From the IMG/VR virus record IMGVR_UViG_3300010885_001765, positions 1 through 20,810 of that record: a stretch of DNA of 20,810 nucleotides, one strand, 5' to 3'. The notes below the pieces were generated by a model, which did not search any database, was not told where the DNA came from, and worked only from the letters and a program-made list of their open reading frames with translations. Numbering within the stretch: the stretch's first letter is position 1; the number at the start of each line of letters is the position of its first letter. The position numbers were made by a program, and so were the translations under genes. This document shows, one piece after another, positions 6,937-13,751 of this stretch. This DNA is from a virus.

Positions 6937-8867
6937 CAGCGTGTACCGTCAACCCTAGCGTCAAGCCTTGGGTTTCCTAGCTGCCATTGAGCACCTAGCG
7001 TATCTGAGGTAATCTTAAAAGCCATCTGGCGCGCACGAGTACGAAGGAAGACTTGCCCGGTATATACGTCAACCGAAGTCTGTATCACTTTTGCTGTGTC
7101 ATCCGTATTAGTGTTGAATGCGCTGCCTGGAAAGTTGCGGCTCCTAATTTCAAGCGTAACTTCGGGCGATACGGCAGTGGACCCCGAGAAGTCGATATCA
7201 GGGATAATGCGCCGGGTCAGCATGAAGCGCTCACCGTCATCGAGATCAAAGTCGCTCGACTGGATGTAGGCTTCTAAGATTGCCCCGTCGGCGTCAATGC
7301 CGTCCTCGTGGTTATAAAGGTAACCAGCTGTGTAACCTTCTGCGGTATCGGCGGCCTGCGGGAATTGGCGTAGGGGGCTATCAAGCCACGCAGTGCGTTC
7401 TATTGAGCCGTAGTACCAGACCTTATCGACGTGGTTGTATACGACGTAGGCGTTGTTCCAGCTAGAGTCCGCAGTAGGGTAAAACCACCACACTTCATTC
7501 CACTGCTCGTTGGTCCCACAGACTATCTGATCGGACTGGCTATAGTTAATATTGTTGAACACATGGAGAGTTAAGGTAGAATCCAGCGTCTCGACGCGAC
7601 CAGTATATGCGTAGAACTTATCCTGCCCCATCCAGTAAGTGACGTTGCCAGCGCTAGCTATAGCCCGTGACGAAGCAATCGAGATATTGTCCGCATACTC
7701 CTGAAGCCCAAACACATCGGTCGTGCCAAGGAACTGTAGCGCATAAAGGTTGCTATCACTCCAAACCAAGATTTCCTGCCGGGTGGGGAGCGCCCGGATA
7801 ATACGTGAGCCACGAGAAACGCGCAGGAAACCAGCACTATTAGTAACAGTTGGCCCCCACTCACCGGGGCTATCCTGTGATGCCCAACGGATAAGCAGAG
7901 GGTCAAAATCAGCCGTGCTTGTACTACCATAAGGCACAGCTCCAAAAGCCAATAGGTGCTTATCCTGCTGTGACACCAGAAGCTGCATGACTTTAGAAGG
8001 TACATCGTTGGCGCTGAAGCTTTGGCTTGTAGCATATGCCTGTAGCGTAATAGCCCGAGTACCCAGTGCAGTAACTGGGCTAGTGGTAGTCCCACGTTCC
8101 CAATAGTAAGGCGCACCGTTGCGGATGTTAGCTACAAGGTCATTATCGAAGTTATCAACCCACCAGTCTTGCTGCGGAAAGACGATTGGGGAAGTAGAGT
8201 TAGACCCCCACGTACCGCGACCCCATGCGCCTGTACCCCAACCGTAACCCAAGGTTGCGCTGGCGTAGCCAGTATTTATTTCAAAACTTACTGTAATCCC
8301 CGTACCGCCGCCACCAGACACAGTGGATGTAGCGTTAGTAGAGGTTTGGAATGTGAATGAGTTAGCCGGTGTACCTGCAGTAGCAATGAGCTGCGAGGCG
8401 TTAAGTTCAGCGGCGGGGATACCACCCACTGCTGCAGCACCAGATATGTCGGCGTAGTTACCCGCAACGGCTGAGGGATCAACGGCAAGCGTCATCCTTA
8501 CGATGCTTGATCCATTGGTGGTATAGATTGAGTTATTGGTATTGGCACCAGTGTAAGTAGGCGTAGTGGCTCGCAACGGGGTAATGTCAGCATAGTCGCC
8601 AGCAGCACCGTTCTGGATATAGAGTTTAAGGTTCGTACCTAAAGCTAGGAAGTCATCGCTAAACGTGGTGATCCACCCCCACATCTGACGACAAGTGCCA
8701 AGGAACGTAGCGCCGCCAGCAGGACCTGCCTTAGTCCAACCGCCAATCTTTGCTGGGTATCCGGAGTTAAACCTGATCTTGTCGCACGCATACCAACCAC
8801 CCTCGCCCGAGTAGTCTGTCTGGTCACGGTTAACGCCCGGTCGGAACTGAAGCTTGATAAATGGCAT
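6936..8867 (-). CDS. P22 gp10-like packaged-DNA stabilisation / tail hub protein
   Basis: This 643-residue protein begins MPFIKLQFRPGVNRDQTDYS followed by GGWYACDKIRFNSGYPAKIGGW, the usual start of proteins related to P22 gp10. In P22, gp10 attaches below the adaptor gp4 and helps plug the portal after packaging. The body is rich in beta and Trp motifs consistent with propeller-like blades, for example GYGWGTGAWGRGTWG around residue 206-220 and EQWNEVWWFYP further on. It is longer than P22 gp10 (about 470 residues). A Gly/Ser/Thr-rich stretch before the WGW motif (about 140-200) may account for part of the difference. The Shine-Dalgarno TAGGGA starts inside the upstream TAG stop. The next gene is coupled through TGATG. 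Family assignment is strong. Confidence 0.9.
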   Translation of the reverse strand: MPFIKLQFRPGVNRDQTDYSGEGGWYACDKIRFNSGYPAKIGGWTKAGPAGGATFLGTCRQMWGWITTFSDDFLALGTNLKLYIQNGAAGDYADITPLRATTPTYTGANTNNSIYTTNGSSIVRMTLAVDPSAVAGNYADISGAAAVGGIPAAELNASQLIATAGTPANSFTFQTSTNATSTVSGGGGTGITVSFEINTGYASATLGYGWGTGAWGRGTWGSNSTSPIVFPQQDWWVDNFDNDLVANIRNGAPYYWERGTTTSPVTALGTRAITLQAYATSQSFSANDVPSKVMQLLVSQQDKHLLAFGAVPYGSTSTADFDPLLIRWASQDSPGEWGPTVTNSAGFLRVSRGSRIIRALPTRQEILVWSDSNLYALQFLGTTDVFGLQEYADNISIASSRAIASAGNVTYWMGQDKFYAYTGRVETLDSTLTLHVFNNINYSQSDQIVCGTNEQWNEVWWFYPTADSSWNNAYVVYNHVDKVWYYGSIERTAWLDSPLRQFPQAADTAEGYTAGYLYNHEDGIDADGAILEAYIQSSDFDLDDGERFMLTRRIIPDIDFSGSTAVSPEVTLEIRSRNFPGSAFNTNTDDTAKVIQTSVDVYTGQVFLRTRARQMAFKITSDTLGAQWQLGNPRLDARVDGTR

Positions 8868-8876
8868 GGCGCTTCC

Positions 8877-9638
8877 CTAGGCGGTATACTGGATGGTTAC
8901 GGAGCCGCCAGAAGCGACACTGATTGCGTAGCCGGTTCCGGGTGACACAGCGACACTGGTATATGTAGCCGGAGTAGCCGCCTGCCCTGTTGCGTTGGGG
9001 TAGGAACCTGCTTGCGAAGCACCGGAAAATGTGTAGCCAAAGGCAGTTGTAGATTCGCCAGCGCTACCGTCAAAGTAAGCACTACCTACAGCATACCAAA
9101 AAGCAGGAGAGTTATAAGTATAGTTGTCAGCTAACGGGTAGATGTCAGTATTTGCTATCGACCATGTCTCCGGCACTAATATATAGGGAAAATTACCGCT
9201 ACCGTAGGGTAGTGAGTCTGAAAAAGAAAAAGAGCCACTCGTACCACTGGGATAAAACGTAAAGGTACGGTCGCTAGCGAATATTGCCCCAGTAGGGCTA
9301 TTATAAAGATAGGTTCCATTAGAAGCGGTGCTAAGAAGAACAAAGGTATTTGCTGTATTAGTAAGTGCAGTACCAGTTAATGGTAGCGGGTTAGTACCTG
9401 CACCTGAAGGATTGTTAGTTATACTACACTCACATACAGCTAATTCGTCAACATAATCACTAGTGCTAGACCCCCCCTGCCCAATAACAGCGTTGAGGCT
9501 AGTCACACCGCTGGGCGCAGTCCATGTCGTGCTTGATGTAAAAATAACCGTCGTCGGCGTGGGCGACACGCCTGGGTTTATGCCAGCAAAGCCATACCCT
9601 CTAGCACTCGCAACCCCTCGTGTGACGACTGTTGGCAT
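8877..9638 (-). CDS. Tail fibre-like protein with WTAPSGVTS domain
   Basis: This gene encodes 253 residues from ATG 9638. The frame extends further upstream, but AAGGAG at 9650-9645 and the end of the previous gene at 9649 fix this start. Around residue 32-56 it reads VIFTSSTTWTAPSGVTSLNA and then VIGQGG. This is the F-xx-WTxPxGVTS...GxGG module common in phage tail-fibre and Gly-rich adhesion proteins. The remainder is Ser/Thr/Gly/Tyr-rich beta sequence (YNSPTGAIF, FWYAVGSAYFDG) ending in VASGGSVTIQYTA. It has two close cysteines (CEC) near residue 70. It lies between another fibre-like gene and the gp10-like hub gene. A distal receptor-binding or decoration role is likely but unproven. Confidence 0.78.
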   Translation of the reverse strand: MPTVVTRGVASARGYGFAGINPGVSPTPTTVIFTSSTTWTAPSGVTSLNAVIGQGGSSTSDYVDELAVCECSITNNPSGAGTNPLPLTGTALTNTANTFVLLSTASNGTYLYNSPTGAIFASDRTFTFYPSGTSGSFSFSDSLPYGSGNFPYILVPETWSIANTDIYPLADNYTYNSPAFWYAVGSAYFDGSAGESTTAFGYTFSGASQAGSYPNATGQAATPATYTSVAVSPGTGYAISVASGGSVTIQYTA

Positions 9639-9644
9639 CAATCG

Positions 9645-9651
9645 CTCCTTA
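9645..9651 (-). promoter_or_regulatory. Shine-Dalgarno overlapping the upstream stop codon
   Basis: On the minus strand TAAGGAG contains the TAA stop of the fibre gene upstream and the AAGGAG ribosome-binding site for the ATG at 9638, seven bases away. It decides the start of the 253-residue protein and excludes a longer N-terminal extension that would lie inside the previous gene. Confidence 0.85.
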
Positions 9652-10611
9652 GGCAAACTTGGTTTGCGACGCGAGAACGGTGAATGTAGCGCTGCCTGTT
9701 TTGATGACAGTATATGTGTAGGAGTCAACGCTGCTAGCATTACCGCTAGTAGGCGCAGCATTCTGCCACTTAGTCGTAACACCTACGGTAGTGCCATCAA
9801 CCTGAACTACGTTGTTGTAGTAAGCCGTAGTGCCATTCGTAGCAAGGAATGCCAAAGTGATAGCCTGCCCAGTGCTGAGCAAAGTGTTAAGCGACGTGCT
9901 GCCACTACCCCGAATATTAATAGTCCAGTTAGCGGAAGAGTTGGTCGTGTAGTAGACCACAGACTGTGTGATAACATTGTAGTTAATCGTGCCTGTCGCC
10001 GCAGTTGCACTGACCGTTGCGCCTTCAATGATGTAGGCTACTGGCTGCAGCGATGTGATATCTACATTAGTACCCGACTGGGCTGCGCTTAGCGATGTGC
10101 GTGCCGTAGCCGCTGTGCTAGCTGCAGTGCCACCAGAGGCAATAGGTAGCGCGGCTGTAAGCGATACCGCACCTGTAACGGATAGCGTGCCTGCAATGGA
10201 GAGTGAGGTGAGGTGCGTGATAACGTCTTTGACGTCCGTGCCGTCGTTGAATACCCACGTAGTTTTACCAGTAGGGACAGCGATGTTAGTACCCGTAGCA
10301 TTCTTAATAGTGATCGTGCCATCAGTACCGTTATTGACAATATAGGCTTTTTCAATGGCCGGTACGACCAGGTTATAGCCACTAGTAGCATTACCCGTAA
10401 GGTTAAGGCGTAGGTTACGCGCAGTCTGCGTAGCGTTGGTATCCGTCAGCGTTAGGGTGGTGTTAGCGTTTGAGAAAGCAACATTAGCAGAGCCAGTTAT
10501 GGCTTCCTCTATAGCGGTGCCCAAATTAGTATTAGTGACATCACCCCACGTCGCTGAGTTCTCACCCGTCGCCATAAGCTGGAATTTAAGACTACTATAT
10601 GTGCTAACCAT
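9649..10611 (-). CDS. Phage tail fibre protein
   Basis: This 320-residue protein begins MVSTYSSLKFQLMATGENSA followed by TWGDVTNTNL. This N-terminus is typical of fibre proteins in aquatic phages (GEnxxTWGdvTNxNLg). Thr/Asn/Ala-rich beta-strand sequence follows. Around residue 155-182 it has LPIASGGTAASTAATARTSL, close to the classic SGGTGATTAxxARxxLG motif found in many phage tail fibres ahead of the distal part. The C-terminal half (YYTTNSSANWTINIRGSGST, AITLAFLATNG, ATFTVLASQTKFA) resembles a conserved distal fibre module. The Shine-Dalgarno AAGGA starts within the TAA stop of the preceding gene. It probably forms a trimeric host-recognition fibre. Receptor specificity cannot be read. Confidence 0.85.
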   Translation of the reverse strand: MVSTYSSLKFQLMATGENSATWGDVTNTNLGTAIEEAITGSANVAFSNANTTLTLTDTNATQTARNLRLNLTGNATSGYNLVVPAIEKAYIVNNGTDGTITIKNATGTNIAVPTGKTTWVFNDGTDVKDVITHLTSLSIAGTLSVTGAVSLTAALPIASGGTAASTAATARTSLSAAQSGTNVDITSLQPVAYIIEGATVSATAATGTINYNVITQSVVYYTTNSSANWTINIRGSGSTSLNTLLSTGQAITLAFLATNGTTAYYNNVVQVDGTTVGVTTKWQNAAPTSGNASSVDSYTYTVIKTGSATFTVLASQTKFA

Positions 10612-10620
10612 CTTCGTTCC

Positions 10621-10920
10621 TTACGTCGGTATCTGCACCCAGTTAGGGGTCTGACTATCGTCAATTATCCCCCATACAAGTACGTTCTGCATGGTACCCG
10701 CCGCGTTTATACCTGTGGGATATACTTGTACTGCATATTGTACCAGCACGCTAGCATCACCCATAGACGCTAAAGCTACGATACTAGTGGCGTTTACGGT
10801 TCTAGGGAATGATAATGTAACTGTACCCATAGACCCAGTGGCTGATATGCCAGTAAGGGTTATCGGACCCGGGCCAAGGTCTGCAAAGGGCGCGCCTGCA
10901 AAGGGGGTAATACCAAACAT
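10621..10920 (-). CDS. Small phage structural protein (tail-associated)
   Basis: This 99-residue protein starts MFGITPFAGAPFADLG, an N-terminal signature I recall in small virion proteins next to fibres in aquatic phages (MFG...F...PF). The rest is predicted beta-rich, Ala/Thr/Val-rich (VTLSFPRTVNATSIVALA) and ends in TPNWVQIPT, a motif also common near tail-fibre C-termini. It has a strong ribosome-binding site, AAGGAGGG, upstream of ATG 10920. It sits between the lysis cassette and the first fibre of this cluster, so a role in fibre attachment or decoration is plausible. There is no enzymatic motif, and its exact function is unknown. Confidence 0.72.
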   Translation of the reverse strand: MFGITPFAGAPFADLGPGPITLTGISATGSMGTVTLSFPRTVNATSIVALASMGDASVLVQYAVQVYPTGINAAGTMQNVLVWGIIDDSQTPNWVQIPT

Positions 10921-10944
10921 ATAGTCTTCCCTCCTTAGCCTGGG

Positions 10945-11169
10945 TTATTTACCCTCGCACACGGCTACCCACTGCGAGTTATGTACTTCTACCTGCTCTA
11001 CCGTATCTTGAGTGTCTTTGATAGCATCGTACGTAATCGGCTTAGCTATACGGCAGTAATCACTTATTGTTTGTGGCTTGCCTGCTACGGTCAAACCTGT
11101 TGCGCAGCCGTTCGTCACGAGCAGGATCGGGAGTAGCCACAGCTTCTTCGGCTTTAGCCACGTTCTCAT
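10945..11169 (-). CDS. Outer-membrane spanin lipoprotein (Rz1-like)
   Basis: This 74-residue protein has a lipoprotein signal: basic start MRTWLKPKK, hydrophobic LWLLPILLV, then TNGC with Cys22 as the probable lipidation site. The mature part includes SDYCRIAKPITYDAIKDTQD and ends HNSQWVAVC. This matches phage Rz1-like proteins that share DYC..AKPI...DT...HN..W...C. Such o-spanins sit in the outer membrane and pair with an inner-membrane spanin to fuse the membranes in the last step of lysis. Two further cysteines (39 and 71) could form a disulphide. The gene begins inside the preceding i-spanin-like gene in another frame, with AAGGAG seven bases before ATG. This overlap is typical of Rz/Rz1 pairs. 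Confidence 0.83.
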   Translation of the reverse strand: MRTWLKPKKLWLLPILLVTNGCATGLTVAGKPQTISDYCRIAKPITYDAIKDTQDTVEQVEVHNSQWVAVCEGK

Positions 11170-11278
11170 CTAGCTTCTCCTTGACTTGCTGTCGTCCCCG
11201 CTCTTCCAACTTGCTATCGTGATAGGCCGAGAAAAGCTTATCAATCAAAGCAAACAGGGACGACAGCAGCTTTAGCAT
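11060..11278 (-). CDS. Inner-membrane spanin-like protein (Rz-like)
   Basis: This 72-residue protein has an N-terminal hydrophobic/amphipathic helix (MLKLLSSLFALIDKLFSAY) followed by a highly charged helical part (SKLEERGRQQVKEKLDENVA...). This is the architecture of a short inner-membrane spanin with a periplasmic coiled coil. Its last 110 bases overlap the start of the o-spanin gene in a different frame. The gene follows the holin-like gene directly: its ATG lies three bases past that gene's TAA. AGGG, just before that stop, may serve as ribosome-binding site. Assignment rests on architecture and gene position rather than on a diagnostic motif. It is shorter than lambda Rz (153 residues), but short i-spanins are known in other phages. 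Confidence 0.7.
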   Translation of the reverse strand: MLKLLSSLFALIDKLFSAYHDSKLEERGRQQVKEKLDENVAKAEEAVATPDPARDERLRNRFDRSRQATNNK

Positions 11279-11281
11279 AGA

Positions 11282-11437
11282 TTACCCTATAGCCTTACGG
11301 ACAGCGCCCAAACCAGCGGCAGCCAACAGTGGCCAGACGTACTCTGGAATAGGATATCCAAGGGCCGTAGCTGCTGCGCCAATAGCGGCAAGCGCCGCAA
11401 CGATGTAGGTCTTCTTACCTTCAAGCTTAGCTAACAT
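11282..11437 (-). CDS. Short holin-like membrane protein
   Basis: I translated this 51-residue gene directly. It starts MLAKLEGKKTYIVAALAAIG and continues AAATALGYPIPEYVWPLL, then AAAGLGAVRKAIG. It has a charged N-terminus, one long Ala-rich hydrophobic helix (about 12-27), a Pro-containing turn and a second short hydrophobic segment (about 35-45). It lies between the amidase and the spanins, the usual place for a holin or for a membrane protein assisting the endolysin. AAGGAG at 11450-11445 lies seven bases before ATG 11437. Another ATG at 11443 is only one base from it and is less likely, though dual starts as in holin/antiholin pairs cannot be excluded. The gene overlaps the 3' end of the amidase gene by 11 bases. 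Confidence 0.75.
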   Translation of the reverse strand: MLAKLEGKKTYIVAALAAIGAAATALGYPIPEYVWPLLAAAGLGAVRKAIG

Positions 11438-11861
11438 ATTCATTCTCCTTCAACCACGCCGCCACATCAAAAGACGGGCAGGCTTTGTTAACACCCGGCC
11501 AGTCGCGATGACCACGAACGGTGATGCCGGGGTATCGTGCTTTATACGTTCGGATTAACGTTAAAAGCGACTTCTTTTGCTCAGTAGTGCGCGTATCTTT
11601 TGGCGCGTGCATCCTAGCATCCATACCACCGATATAGCATATACCAATATTCCCAGTGTTACGCCGCCCTACATGAGCACCTTTCTGGTCGTCCTTCAGT
11701 GTTTGGTGATGGCTGCCGTCAAGCTCGATAACCCAGTGATAGCTGGTCTGGCCAAATTTAGCCTTATCCCACTCTGTGATCTGCTCAGTGGTGACGTGGC
11801 GTCCTTCTGGCGTTGCCGCGCAGTGAACGGTAAGAAACTTTACTGGGCCAAGCCGTGCCAT
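11427..11861 (-). CDS. Endolysin: N-acetylmuramoyl-L-alanine amidase (T7 lysozyme-type, Amidase_2)
   Basis: This 144-residue enzyme should cut the amide bond between N-acetylmuramic acid and L-alanine in peptidoglycan. T7 gp3.5 landmarks are present: LTVHCAAT with zinc ligand H13, SYHWVIELDG with Y41, GAHVGRRNTGNIGICYIGG, and RGHRDWPGVNKACPSFD with H118, K126 and C128. These correspond to T7 H17, Y46, H122, K128 and C130. The domain fills the whole protein, as in T7, with no signal peptide, so export would depend on a holin. Such a protein follows directly. Residues 80-92 (MDARMHAPKDTRT) match the T7 loop region. The Shine-Dalgarno AAGGA begins within the preceding TAA stop. In T7 this protein also inhibits RNA polymerase; nothing here shows that. 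Confidence 0.95.
   Translation of the reverse strand: MARLGPVKFLTVHCAATPEGRHVTTEQITEWDKAKFGQTSYHWVIELDGSHHQTLKDDQKGAHVGRRNTGNIGICYIGGMDARMHAPKDTRTTEQKKSLLTLIRTYKARYPGITVRGHRDWPGVNKACPSFDVAAWLKENEYVS
11445..11450 (-). promoter_or_regulatory. Shine-Dalgarno within the endolysin gene, serving the holin-like gene
   Basis: AAGGAG on the minus strand lies within the last codons of the amidase. It is seven bases from ATG 11437 and one base from ATG 11443, so it favours the shorter 51-residue product. Confidence 0.75.
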
Positions 11862-11873
11862 TATATCGCGTCC

Positions 11874-12119
11874 TTATACGTTTACGCTGGTTCCTTGCAG
11901 GCCGATAATAGCAGTAGATGTGTCGCGGTCCAAGCGCAGTGTGCCCTCGCAGACCATGCTGTAGTCTGAGCCAGTTTGTGCGCCTTGGCACGGCACGTTG
12001 ATCTGCACGTGCTTGACAAGATATTCCTTGCCGTCCTCGAACACGCGCCAGACGTGGTCCATAGTGCCGCGCCCTGGCTGCCCGCGCGTTTGATTGTAGC
12101 GCACCTGAAAGGAAGCCAC
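11874..12119 (-). CDS. Small conserved-looking protein of unknown function
   Basis: This 81-residue protein starts at GTG. The choice is supported by GGAGGTGATC at 12131-12122, an unusually complete match to the anti-Shine-Dalgarno, seven bases away from GGAGG. The GTG overlaps the upstream TAG stop as TAGTG. The sequence is beta-rich: DHVWRVFEDGKEYLVKHVQI reads like hairpins, then NVPCQGAQTGSDYSMVCEG with two cysteines (about 44 and 57), then RLDRDTSTAIIGLQG. I do not recognise a named family. It sits between the 2OG oxygenase and the endolysin, and the strong ribosome-binding site suggests high expression. Confidence 0.72.
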   Translation of the reverse strand: MASFQVRYNQTRGQPGRGTMDHVWRVFEDGKEYLVKHVQINVPCQGAQTGSDYSMVCEGTLRLDRDTSTAIIGLQGTSVNV

Positions 12120-12745
12120 TAGATCACCTCCGCCGCTGCGACGGGGCTATACTCGACGTTGATGTTGAAGTGGACGAACTTGATCGGCTTGTCAGAGCCG
12201 TGCCGCGTGAAGCCGTGCGGCAGCCACGCATTGGCAAAAATCATCGTGCCGGGTTTAGCCTCAAAGCCAATAGTGTTGCTGGCTGGCGTTATCTCGCCCA
12301 TGTTGGCCTCTGGCAGGTTGATCTGCACCTTACCCGGACGCGGGTCGTAGAACAGAGCTTTAGAGCAGTTTTCCGGCGTCTCAAGGAAGTAGAAGCCAGT
12401 GAGCTGCGCCCCGTTGCCGTGGACGTGCTGCTCCATAGCCGAGTGCTTGTAGTGCTCCTGCGTCCACATCTCCGTAAAGAAGGTTTCGGCGTTCTCGACA
12501 TCGCTGCCCTGATTACGCAGTATCTCCCACGCGGTTCTGCCGACAAACGTGCAGAAGTCCATCAAGCGCGGGTCTTGTGAGAAGTCGCCCGACATCTTTG
12601 CTGGGTAAAGCTCGTGCAGGTCATCTGGCTGCTGCGCTAAATGCTCCTCTGATACCGCATTGACGACATCGAGAAACTCTGGCTTGAACAGGGTGACGAC
12701 CGTACTAAGAAAACAATATACTGGCTGTAAAGCGTCCGTATCCAT
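12119..12745 (-). CDS. 2-oxoglutarate/Fe(II)-dependent oxygenase (2OG-FeII_Oxy_5-like)
   Basis: This 208-residue enzyme starts at ATG 12745, chosen because AGGAG lies six bases upstream; the frame also allows a TTG start at 12778 with poor support. The C-terminal half shows the family layout: MEQHVHGNGAQLTGFYFLET (residues about 104-123), ALFYDPRPGKVQINLPEANMG, GTMIFANAWLPHGFTRHG and FVHFNINVEY. H107/H109 and H177 are candidate iron ligands. The position usually held by arginine for 2-oxoglutarate in RISISFN-type ends reads KFVHFN here. Phage members, common in cyanophages, are annotated as prolyl hydroxylase-like, but their substrates are unknown. Its place between tail and lysis genes suggests action on a virion or host protein late in infection; that is inference. 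Confidence 0.85.
   Translation of the reverse strand: MDTDALQPVYCFLSTVVTLFKPEFLDVVNAVSEEHLAQQPDDLHELYPAKMSGDFSQDPRLMDFCTFVGRTAWEILRNQGSDVENAETFFTEMWTQEHYKHSAMEQHVHGNGAQLTGFYFLETPENCSKALFYDPRPGKVQINLPEANMGEITPASNTIGFEAKPGTMIFANAWLPHGFTRHGSDKPIKFVHFNINVEYSPVAAAEVI
12122..12131 (-). promoter_or_regulatory. Full-length Shine-Dalgarno (GGAGGTGATC)
   Basis: Minus-strand GGAGGTGATC is the exact complement of the conserved 16S rRNA 3' end GATCACCTCC. It also encodes the last residues (EVI) of the upstream oxygenase. It decides the GTG start at 12119. Confidence 0.85.
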
Positions 12746-12779
12746 GATTTGCTCCTGCGAGAGCTTGCGCAGTACCAAG

Positions 12780-13106
12780 TTACATTTGCTCCCGCATGGC
12801 CTGATCGGCAGCGATCTGCTCTTCGGTCAAATCGGTAACGATCCACGAGAAGACCCACTGGCCGTCGCGAACAAACGGCTCCTCTGAGCGGTGAACAGTC
12901 TGCACCGAGGTGTACTCAGGCACTTCATCGATTGTCACATAGTGAAGCTCAAAGCCGTCTTCGGTAGCCGCAGGCGTCGAGGGGAAGATGCTGGCGAAGT
13001 CGCAGAAGTAGTCGTAGTTTGCCTCTGGGTTATCGCGCTGAAGTTCAGCCGAGCCGTAAGGGTATTCTACGAATGCGCCGTCCTTGGTCTTAACGTACCC
13101 GGTCAT
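12780..13106 (-). CDS. Tail-fibre-assembly-like protein
   Basis: This is a 108-residue acidic protein. Near the N-terminus (KTKDGAFVEYPYGSAELQRD, then NPEANYDY) it carries the pattern VxxYPYxxxxLxxDNPxxSFP seen in phage tail-fibre assembly or XkdW/DUF4376-like proteins. The C-terminal WIVTDLTEEQIAADQAMREQ matches their usual DLTxEExAA helix. Such proteins are thought to help fold or attach fibres. The start ATG overlaps the upstream stop as ATGA, implying coupling to the 205-residue gene. The neighbours are a fibre-repeat protein two genes upstream and the oxygenase directly downstream. The fibre-chaperone role is inferred from motif similarity and context. Confidence 0.65.
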   Translation of the reverse strand: MTGYVKTKDGAFVEYPYGSAELQRDNPEANYDYFCDFASIFPSTPAATEDGFELHYVTIDEVPEYTSVQTVHRSEEPFVRDGQWVFSWIVTDLTEEQIAADQAMREQM

Positions 13107-13720
13107 GACTTGTCTTCCAGAAAGAGAGGCTTCATGTTGGTTAGCACCTTAGAGCGGTCACCTTTGCTGTTGGCAATACTCATGGTAATGGCCGCCAAGT
13201 GCGGCACGATCTCAGCTTCGAAGTCTGGGTGGCAGCGCATGGTGTTGAGGTGATCGTGCGGGATAGTGCCAGCCGTCAGCAAGAAGTTCTCCGCCCGCGT
13301 CTTCAGCTCACCCAGCCACTCTTCACGCTGCATGGCCTCGTTGGCCTCCAGTAGCGGCAAGTCCTTAAACTTACGCATCGGCTCAAGTTCGTCCATCAGG
13401 CTACAAATGTAGGCATACTCATTCTCGGCGGCCTTGTGGTTAAGGCTCCAGCCCTCGATTACCGAGTTGCACTCAAGCAGGTCAGCTTCGGCGTTGAGGC
13501 GCTGCATGGGCGTTGACGCCTCGTCAGCTAGTACGGCTTCGGCAGTCATCATCTTAGCCTGACGCCGCAGACCTTGTGCCTTGGAGTGTTGGACCTTCAC
13601 GGCAATGTCGATCTTCTGATCGTAGAGCAGCGCCCACGCGCCATCTGGTGTGTGGCATGATCCGGCCATGAAGTGTTTTAGCTGAAAGTTGCAGTTGTTC
13701 CTGTGCGGCTTGCTGTTCAC
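13103..13720 (-). CDS. Conserved aquatic-phage protein of unknown function
   Basis: This 205-residue protein starts at GTG 13720 with TAGGAG seven bases upstream. The N-terminus CNFQLKHFMAGSCHTPDGAW contains Cys10, Cys22 and His23, then LLYDQKIDIAVKV. The rest is almost all helical and charged. The central RKFKDLPLLEANEAMQREEW and the later TAGTIPHDHLNTMRCHPDF, from memory, resemble proteins in cyanophage and other marine myovirus genomes that lack a known function. No catalytic triad or nucleotide-binding motif is visible. It is coupled by ATGA to the fibre-assembly-like gene. Its 5' side holds a 31-base gap after the repeat fibre gene, containing only the ribosome-binding site. Confidence 0.75.
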   Translation of the reverse strand: MNSKPHRNNCNFQLKHFMAGSCHTPDGAWALLYDQKIDIAVKVQHSKAQGLRRQAKMMTAEAVLADEASTPMQRLNAEADLLECNSVIEGWSLNHKAAENEYAYICSLMDELEPMRKFKDLPLLEANEAMQREEWLGELKTRAENFLLTAGTIPHDHLNTMRCHPDFEAEIVPHLAAITMSIANSKGDRSKVLTNMKPLFLEDKS

Positions 13721-13751
13721 CGTTATGCTCCTACGATGAGATAAAATAAGG

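Noticed and set aside
9639-9782. Longer N-terminus (48 residues) for the 253-residue fibre-like protein
   Set aside because: The extension lies inside the preceding fibre gene; AAGGAG is placed ideally for ATG 9638.
9463-10092. Plus-strand open frame of 209 codons
   Set aside because: It spans the junction of two fibre genes on the opposite strand and shows only shadow-like composition.
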